A stretch of DNA of 9,644 bases from the NCBI GenBank assembly GCA_949743895.1, contig CATJUX010000069.1, forward strand, positions 1 through 9,644, in the 5' to 3' direction. Under the pieces are notes generated by a model, which worked only from the letters and a program-made list of their open reading frames with translations, was not told the DNA's origin and did no database searches. Source of the stretch: JANFXS01 sp022791155 (GTDB taxonomy: Bacteria > Bacillota > Clostridia > Lachnospirales > Anaerotignaceae). How positions within the stretch are numbered: position 1 is the stretch's first letter; each line of letters opens with the position of its first letter. A program made the position numbers and the translations under genes. Shown here piece by piece: positions 6,361 to 9,644 of this stretch.

Positions 6361-6372
6361 ATTAGCATTATA
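6361..6372 (-). promoter_or_regulatory. feoAB -10 box with overlapping Fur-like sequence
   Basis: The minus strand reads TATAATGCTAAT. The first six bases are a perfect -10 hexamer. The twelve together match 10 of 12 positions of two tandem Fur half-sites (GATAATGATAAT). The -35 is weak (TAACAG-like, about 17 nt upstream). A 30-nt leader then reaches the feoA start. Fur-type control is inferred from the sequence and from known feo regulation. In AT-rich DNA this match is suggestive only. Confidence 0.4.
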
Positions 6373-6399
6373 TAAATTTTGATTTTCTTCTGTTACATT

Positions 6400-6427
6400 T
6401 TGCAAAAAAATTTTTATGTGATAGAAT
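6400..6427 (+). promoter_or_regulatory. Promoter candidate for the PAP2 phosphatase gene
   Basis: TTGCAA (6400-6405) and TAGAAT (6422-6427) are separated by 16 nt, facing away from the feoAB promoter. The predicted leader of about 95 nt holds an 8-bp perfect hairpin, CAAAGTTT (6478-6485) with AAACTTTG (6495-6502), and the palindrome AAAAAGCTTTTT just before the ribosome binding site. Confidence 0.45.
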
Positions 6428-6529
6428 ATAAAAAGCGATATAAACATGCCGCTTAAACGTTTCTGTCTTCTGTTGGCCAAAGTTTTGTTTTGGCAAACTT
6501 TGAAAAAGCTTTTTTGAAGGGAATTTTTT

Positions 6530-7027
6530 ATGAATGGAAAACATTATATGATTTTTGTTGTCAAATTTGTTTCGGAGCATAAAAACATAAAAAAAGCCAC
6601 AATTTTTCTTGACAAATTTGCCCCCGCTGTTGTCACATGGTGTTTCTATGCCATATTGGCCTGTTTGGCGCTGAACATTGACATAAGAGCTGTATATTTT
6701 TTGGCGATACCATGGTTCAGCTTTTTTTGCGTTTCAGCAGTCAGAAACAAGTTGAATTTCAAGCGCCCTTTTGAAGAATTGGGCTTTGAGCCTCTTTTGC
6801 CACATTCTCCTGGAAGGGCGTTCCCCAGCCGCCATGCTGCAAGCTCAGCTGTAATAACAATGGCTGTTTTCTATATATTTCCCGCCGCCGGAATTTTTCT
6901 TGCGTTTGTCAGTGTTGTTGTGTGCCTCACAAGGGTTTTGACGGGCGTGCACTATGTCAGAGATGTCGTTGTTGGAGCAGCTGTGGGGGCGCTGATGGGA
7001 TATTTTGGCTTTTTCATTATATTATAA
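6530..7027 (+). CDS. PAP2-family membrane phosphatase
   Basis: A 165-residue integral membrane protein of the PAP2 (phosphatidic acid phosphatase type 2) superfamily. These proteins dephosphorylate lipid phosphates such as phosphatidic acid or undecaprenyl diphosphate. All three signature motifs are present: C1 as R72-x6-R79-P80 (normally K-x6-RP), C2 as P99-S-R-H102 (normally PSGH), and C3 as T134-R-x5-H141-x3-D145 (normally SR-x5-H-x3-D). Hydrophobic segments lie at about residues 31-48, 54-70, 106-117, 119-133 and 147-164. It is short but complete for the family. ATG 6530 has AAGGGA 7 nt upstream. Undecaprenyl-diphosphate recycling is one plausible role, but the substrate cannot be told from sequence. 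It is divergent from feoAB and has no obvious operon partner. Confidence 0.88.
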   Translation: MNGKHYMIFVVKFVSEHKNIKKATIFLDKFAPAVVTWCFYAILACLALNIDIRAVYFLAIPWFSFFCVSAVRNKLNFKRPFEELGFEPLLPHSPGRAFPSRHAASSAVITMAVFYIFPAAGIFLAFVSVVVCLTRVLTGVHYVRDVVVGAAVGALMGYFGFFIIL

Positions 7028-7214
7028 ATTGTCAAAAACTTATGTATACGCGTTCTGTTTGGCATGTGACTGTTTTTTTGCCAAAAACTGGTGCCAGCGT
7101 ATTTTTCAAATGATTCAGGCAAAGAAAGAGCCTCCACGAAAGTGCAAATTGTCTTTGGCTCAGTTTGAGACGCTGCTTTTATTTTTGTTCAAACAATTGC
7201 ATATTTTAATCATA

Positions 7215-7220
7215 TATAAT
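7215..7220 (+). promoter_or_regulatory. -10 box upstream of the 2-hydroxyacid dehydrogenase
   Basis: A perfect TATAAT lies 51 nt before the dehydrogenase start, but no convincing -35 is found at 16-18 nt. The 243-nt spacer after the PAP2 gene otherwise shows a TTTGGCA/TGCCAAA pairing (7058-7064 with 7079-7085) without a following T-run, and no gene or known riboswitch that I can recognise. Confidence 0.4.
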
Positions 7221-7270
7221 ACAATTGATGTAAAGCTTAACTCACATTATTCAAAAGGAGATAATTTAGC

Positions 7271-8239
7271 ATGAAAAAGATACTTCTGACTCAATGGGTT
7301 CCTGATGTGTGCAAAGAAATGTTCAAAAACGAACTTGAGTTTGTGTGTCCTTCAAAAGAAAAACTCAGTTTCACAAGAGAAGAAATTTTGAATGAAGTTG
7401 CTGACGCTGACGGCATATTCCTCATATTTTCAAAAGCAGACAAACAAGTCATTGACGCTGGAAAAAAGCTCAAAGTGATTGCCAACCTTGGAGTGGGCTT
7501 TGACTGCATTGATGTTGAATATGCAACGGCAAAGAACATTGCCGTGATAAACACTCCAAACACAGTCACTGAAGCCACAGCCGAGCTCACAATAGCGCTC
7601 ATGATGAGTGTCATGAGAAACATCACACAATATGACAAAGGCGTTAAAAACGGTGAATGGACAACATTTGCTTTCGCTGACGTGGGAAGTGAGATATTTG
7701 GCCACACAATTGGGGTTGTTGGCTTTGGGCGCATTGGCAAATGCGTTGGCAAAAAAGCCGCGGCCATTGGCATGAACGTGGCATATTATGATCCTTTTCG
7801 CTTGAGCGCTGAGGAGGAAGAACGCCTTGGTGTGACATATATGTCAATGGAGGATATTTTCTCCAAATGTGACTGTGTGTCACTTCACATGCCATATACG
7901 CCTGAAAATCACCACATTGTGAATGAAAAAACATTGGCAGCAATGAAAAAGGGTTCATATCTGATAAACGTTGCAAGGGGCCCAATTGTCAAAGAATCGG
8001 CCCTTGTTGAAGCGCTCAAAAATGGCACGCTCAAAGGCGCCGCCCTTGATGTTTTTGAATTTGAGCCAAACATAAGCAAAGAGCTTAAGGAATGCCCCAA
8101 TGCCGTTTTGACGCCGCACGTTGGAACGCAAACACTTCAGGTGCGCATAAACATGTTTGAGGAGGCAATGAAGGGAATCATAGCTTTCTTTGAAGGTGAA
8201 AAGCCACACAACATTGTCAACAAAGAGATATTGAATTGA
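7271..8239 (+). CDS. D-isomer 2-hydroxyacid dehydrogenase, NAD-binding
   Basis: A 322-residue member of the D-2-hydroxyacid dehydrogenase family (phosphoglycerate dehydrogenase / hydroxypyruvate-glyoxylate reductase group), which interconverts a 2-oxoacid and a D-2-hydroxyacid with NAD(P)H. An N-terminal half of the substrate domain is followed by the nucleotide-binding domain with GFGRIG (151-156) and the acidic D174 after YY, which favours NAD. The catalytic triad is R236 (NVARGP), E265 (DVFEFEP) and H283 (TPHVGTQT). It ends without an ACT or other regulatory domain, so it is not a serine-feedback-type long SerA. The substrate is not determined; glyoxylate, hydroxypyruvate or 3-phosphoglycerate are all possible. 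It is cytosolic. ATG 7271 has AAAGGAG 10 nt upstream. It is monocistronic, ending at a strong bidirectional terminator. Confidence 0.93.
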   Translation: MKKILLTQWVPDVCKEMFKNELEFVCPSKEKLSFTREEILNEVADADGIFLIFSKADKQVIDAGKKLKVIANLGVGFDCIDVEYATAKNIAVINTPNTVTEATAELTIALMMSVMRNITQYDKGVKNGEWTTFAFADVGSEIFGHTIGVVGFGRIGKCVGKKAAAIGMNVAYYDPFRLSAEEEERLGVTYMSMEDIFSKCDCVSLHMPYTPENHHIVNEKTLAAMKKGSYLINVARGPIVKESALVEALKNGTLKGAALDVFEFEPNISKELKECPNAVLTPHVGTQTLQVRINMFEEAMKGIIAFFEGEKPHNIVNKEILN

Positions 8240-8275
8240 CGGCCGTGCACGCAATTTTTTGCCATATGTGTTTGC

Positions 8276-8319
8276 AAAAAACAAAACGGCATTTCGGAAA
8301 ACACCGAACTGCCGTTTTT
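8276..8319. terminator. Bidirectional Rho-independent terminator
   Basis: AAAACGGCA (8283-8291) pairs with TGCCGTTTT (8310-8318). After one mismatch, TTCGG (8293-8297) pairs with CCGAA (8304-8308) around a 6-nt loop. T-runs follow on both strands: TTTTT at 8314-8318 on the plus strand, and TTTTGTTTTTT on the minus strand (complement of 8276-8286). It ends the dehydrogenase gene from the left and the small membrane protein gene from the right. Confidence 0.88.
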
Positions 8320-8324
8320 GAATT

Positions 8325-8609
8325 TCAAAACAAATCCTTGTGTTGGTTTTTTGGCCCAAAAACCCTTTCTTCTGTGCTTTTTTCGTCGTTTTTGTTTCCA
8401 TACAGACTTTGCTTGGAAGACAGTTTGCTTTTTTGGGGACTTTTGTCAGGCCATCTATATTTGTATGTACTGCCTTTTCGCAGTGAGTCACCGTTGCGGC
8501 TTCTGACGTGGTCTGAAAAGCTTGTTCTTCTTGCTTTTTTTCTCAAAACAATCAAAACAAGAACTATGGCCGCAATTTGCAAAAAATCTATAGAGTCAAA
8601 AATTTTCAC
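8325..8609 (-). CDS. Small single-pass membrane protein with basic tail, unrecognised
   Basis: A 94-residue protein of unknown family. The N-terminus (1-8) is short. A membrane helix lies at about residues 10-22 (LQIAAIVLVLIVL) and stops at RKKARR, implying an outside N-terminus and a cytoplasmic tail. The tail (25-94) is hydrophilic, rich in Lys, Ser and Asn, and probably disordered. The start is GTG 8609, the second of two overlapping GTGs; the first leads straight to a stop. It has AAGGAG 10 nt upstream (complement of 8620-8625). Three things support a real gene: the ribosome binding site, a typical anchor-plus-charged-tail layout, and a terminator whose minus-strand T-run begins just beyond the stop. 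It converges on the dehydrogenase gene. Function is unknown. Confidence 0.6.
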   Translation of the reverse strand: MKIFDSIDFLQIAAIVLVLIVLRKKARRTSFSDHVRSRNGDSLRKGSTYKYRWPDKSPQKSKLSSKQSLYGNKNDEKSTEERVFGPKNQHKDLF

Positions 8610-8834
8610 ACAGCTTCATCTCCTTTTTTGTGTCTTTTTTCAACTGACAATGATATATATATGATTTGTGGCAGGCATTTTTGTTCTCTTTGACACTGCA
8701 ATTTCTCAAAATTTGCAGCATGAAACATGGTTTGGACATGGGCACAAAATTTTTTGAATTGCAAATTTGTGAATGTCATTGGCGGCCAAATGACAGCGGA
8801 AATTTGCGCCGATTCAGCTGGTTTTGATGCTGTT

Positions 8835-8878
8835 TTGAACAGAAATGACTGTTCAAGCCAAAATTGCTTCTTTTGGCT
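8835..8878. other. Two adjoining perfect hairpins
   Basis: TTGAACAG (8835-8842) pairs with CTGTTCAA (8849-8856). AGCCAAAA (8856-8863) pairs with TTTTGGCT (8871-8878). The loops are 6 and 7 nt, and the stems share base 8856. No T-run follows, so neither is a classic terminator. The first resembles a widely spaced GAAC/GTTC pair but lacks the 4-nt spacing of a Firmicute LexA site. Confidence 0.55.
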
Positions 8879-8965
8879 CAAAATGTTGTGATTCAAGCAA
8901 GTCTGTCATTGGTTTTCATTTCAGGCTCAGGCTTTCAACATCATTTTAACAGGATTGTAATTGTT

Positions 8966-8996
8966 ATATACATATGATAATATTGTGTATGTATAT
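8966..8996 (+). promoter_or_regulatory. Operator-like dyad over the DUF896 promoter
   Basis: A 9-bp perfect inverted repeat, ATATACATA (8966-8974) with TATGTATAT (8988-8996), brackets the -10-like GATAAT (8976-8981). TTGTAA at 8955-8960 could be the -35, although the spacer is 15 nt. The placement fits a repressor operator. Alternatively, it is an AT-rich chance palindrome. Confidence 0.4.
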
Positions 8997-9070
8997 TTCA
9001 AACATTCTGAATTATAAAAACCATGTCATCAATTTTGGCAGTTGTGCATTAAAATTATGGAGGCAAAAAT

Positions 9071-9286
9071 ATGAACGAAAATGAAGAACACTCATTGATC
9101 AGCCGCATAAATGAGCTTGCAAAAAAAGCTAGGGCCGGAGAACTCACACATGAGGAACAGGCCGAAAGAGACATTCTCAGAAAAAAGTATATTGAAAGCT
9201 TCAAAAACAATCTCCGCTCACAGCTTGACAGCATTGTTGTTGTTGAAAACGATGGCTCCAAAACACACTTGAAAAAGAAAAAATGA
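9071..9286 (+). CDS. DUF896 (YnzC/UPF0291-type) small protein
   Basis: A 71-residue cytosolic protein of the DUF896 family. Two N-terminal helices match the family core ISRINELAKKARAGELTHEEQAERDILRKKYIESF (residues 10-44, positions given for the whole stretch). The end is SQLDSIVVVENDG, and then a basic KTHLKKKK tail. Family members are small helical-hairpin proteins of unknown function. In Bacillus subtilis the relative ynzC sits in the LexA-controlled yneA operon, but no yneA-like gene or LexA box is seen here. ATG 9071 has GGAGG 7 nt upstream (9059-9063). It is a single gene converging on the 55-residue protein gene. Confidence 0.92.
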   Translation: MNENEEHSLISRINELAKKARAGELTHEEQAERDILRKKYIESFKNNLRSQLDSIVVVENDGSKTHLKKKK

Positions 9287-9298
9287 AGCTTGCACAAA

Positions 9299-9325
9299 GG
9301 CTTTCCGCAACATTTGCGGAAAGCC
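9299..9325. terminator. Hairpin between convergent genes, probable terminator
   Basis: A 12-bp perfect stem, GGCTTTCCGCAA (9299-9310) with TTGCGGAAAGCC (9314-9325), has a 3-nt loop and begins 13 nt after the DUF896 stop. The plus strand lacks a T-run after it. The minus strand has only TTTGTG. The position argues for termination, but the tail is weak. Confidence 0.55.
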
Positions 9326-9346
9326 GGATTTGCGCGTTGGCGCTAA

Positions 9347-9363
9347 ATTTGGTGTCACCAAAT
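9347..9363. repeat. 17-bp palindrome at the end of the small gene
   Basis: ATTTGGTG (9347-9354) and CACCAAAT (9356-9363) are perfect inverted arms around a single T. The arms span the stop codon of the minus-strand 55-residue protein gene. The tight centre favours a protein-binding dyad over an RNA hairpin, but its place at a gene end is odd for an operator. Confidence 0.45.
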
Positions 9364-9522
9364 GTCGCTTGATATGTCATCAATCACGTTTTCCGCTTTG
9401 TTGAGAACTTTTTTGCCTTTTTTGACAATTTTGTTTTTTGCTGACTTGTTCATCATCATATATTCCGCACCGGCAAGTGCCATGATTCCGCCCAAAACCA
9501 CACCTGTTGTGAATTTTCTCAT
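9355..9522 (-). CDS. Small YtxH-like protein, 55 residues
   Basis: A 55-residue protein. A short hydrophobic, glycine-rich N-terminal segment, TGVVLGGIMALAGAEYMMM (residues 6-24), is followed by a strongly basic amphipathic helix (KNKIVKKGKKVLNKAENVID) and the end SSDIW. This layout resembles small Firmicute proteins with a YtxH-like N-terminal membrane segment and charged helix. The resemblance is by pattern only. ATG 9522 has AAGGTGG 7 nt upstream (complement of 9530-9536), a strong signal, and the codon use (AAA, AAC, GAC, ATT) resembles its neighbours. The stop TGA at 9355 lies inside a 17-bp palindrome. A promoter candidate is at 9546-9573. Function is unknown; a membrane-associated role is inferred. 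Confidence 0.72.
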   Translation of the reverse strand: MRKFTTGVVLGGIMALAGAEYMMMNKSAKNKIVKKGKKVLNKAENVIDDISSDIW

Positions 9523-9545
9523 ATAATTTCCACCTTTCTTTGATA

Positions 9546-9573
9546 TTTATAAAGCCTTATTATTATTAGACAA
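9546..9573 (-). promoter_or_regulatory. Promoter candidate for the 55-residue protein gene
   Basis: On the minus strand TTGTCT (complement of 9568-9573) and TATAAA (complement of 9546-9551) have a 16-nt spacer and lie 24 nt upstream of the start codon. A perfect TTGACA (complement of 9591-9596) lies nearby but has no -10 at the right distance. Confidence 0.4.
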
Positions 9574-9644
9574 AATGTGTTTTATTAAACTGTCAAATAT
9601 TCCTTGAACAGGCTTTTGTGTGAAATGTGGAAACTTTGCCATGA
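9547..9644 (-). CDS. Possible 3' end of a gene cut by the window edge
   Basis: The minus strand is open from the window edge to TAA at 9547-9549. It contains an ATG at 9642, followed by MAKFPHFTQKPVQGIFDSL and a short Lys/Asn-rich end. If it continues beyond the edge, it would sit 24 nt upstream of the 55-residue protein gene in the same direction. No ribosome binding site can be checked at the edge. The use of TTA and AAT codons differs from neighbouring genes, and a promoter candidate overlaps it, so it may equally be noncoding. Confidence 0.22.
   Translation of the reverse strand, partial: MAKFPHFTQKPVQGIFDSLIKHILSNNNKAL

Larger units (their letters stand above)
8610..9058. other. Structured noncoding spacer
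   Basis: No frame here has a ribosome binding site with protein-like composition. The minus strand near 8650-8662 carries TATATATC, a possible -10 for the small membrane protein. A bulged hairpin TGTCATTGG/CCAAATGACA lies near 8773-8794. Two perfect 8-bp hairpins follow at 8835-8878, and then the promoter region of the DUF896 gene. The area could hold a small RNA or be decayed sequence. Confidence 0.45.

Noticed and set aside
8236..8664. Plus-strand frame of 142 codons after the dehydrogenase
   Set aside because: It runs straight through the strong bidirectional terminator, has no ribosome binding site, and has Phe/Leu-rich composition typical of reading T-runs.
8837..8854. LexA (SOS) box from GAAC...GTTC
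   Set aside because: The half-sites are 10 nt apart rather than 4, so it does not match the Firmicute LexA operator.
8606..8896. Minus-strand frame of 96 codons upstream of the small membrane protein
   Set aside because: It starts at TTG with no Shine-Dalgarno sequence, spans several hairpins and has no protein-like pattern.

Overview
The window looks like a chromosomal segment of a low-GC, anaerobic Firmicute, most likely a member of Clostridia. The signs are strong AGGAGG-type ribosome binding sites, AT-rich spacers, sigma-A-like promoters, a DUF1858/hybrid-cluster-associated redox domain, FeoA/FeoB, a radical SAM enzyme, and DUF896 (YnzC-type) and SHOCT-like (YvlB/LiaX N-terminal type) proteins. 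No phage, transposon, CRISPR, rRNA or tRNA signature is visible. This appears to be ordinary housekeeping and accessory chromosome with unusually structured spacers.

Layout: 1-130 is a noncoding stretch of stacked hairpins of unknown identity. A small CXXC redox-disulfide protein (198-401, +) follows, closed by a strong terminator. Two leftward genes come next: a SHOCT-like helical protein (1159-1653) and signal peptidase I (486-1055). Further right, a leftward pair encodes a radical SAM protein (2796-3668) and, 13 nt downstream, an unrecognised six-helix membrane protein (1931-2782). Its leader starts at a very good promoter near 3846-3874. The leftward feoA-feoB operon (6333 to 4241) has stop and start codons overlapping in GTGA.

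Divergently from feoA, a PAP2-family membrane phosphatase (6530-7027, +) is followed by a D-2-hydroxyacid dehydrogenase (7271-8239, +). The dehydrogenase converges on a previously easy-to-miss small single-pass membrane protein gene (8325-8609, -), and both share one bidirectional terminator. After about 460 nt of structured noncoding DNA comes a DUF896 gene (9071-9286, +). It converges on a 55-residue protein gene (9355-9522, -) at the right edge.

Functional links: FeoA and FeoB form one ferrous iron uptake system. The radical SAM and membrane protein pair probably share a transcript. The other genes look like independent units. No convincing new multi-gene system is present. The best leads are the two small minus-strand proteins, the radical SAM enzyme with CX4CX2C spacing and its membrane neighbour, and several hairpin-bearing spacers with their own promoter-like signals that could encode small RNAs.
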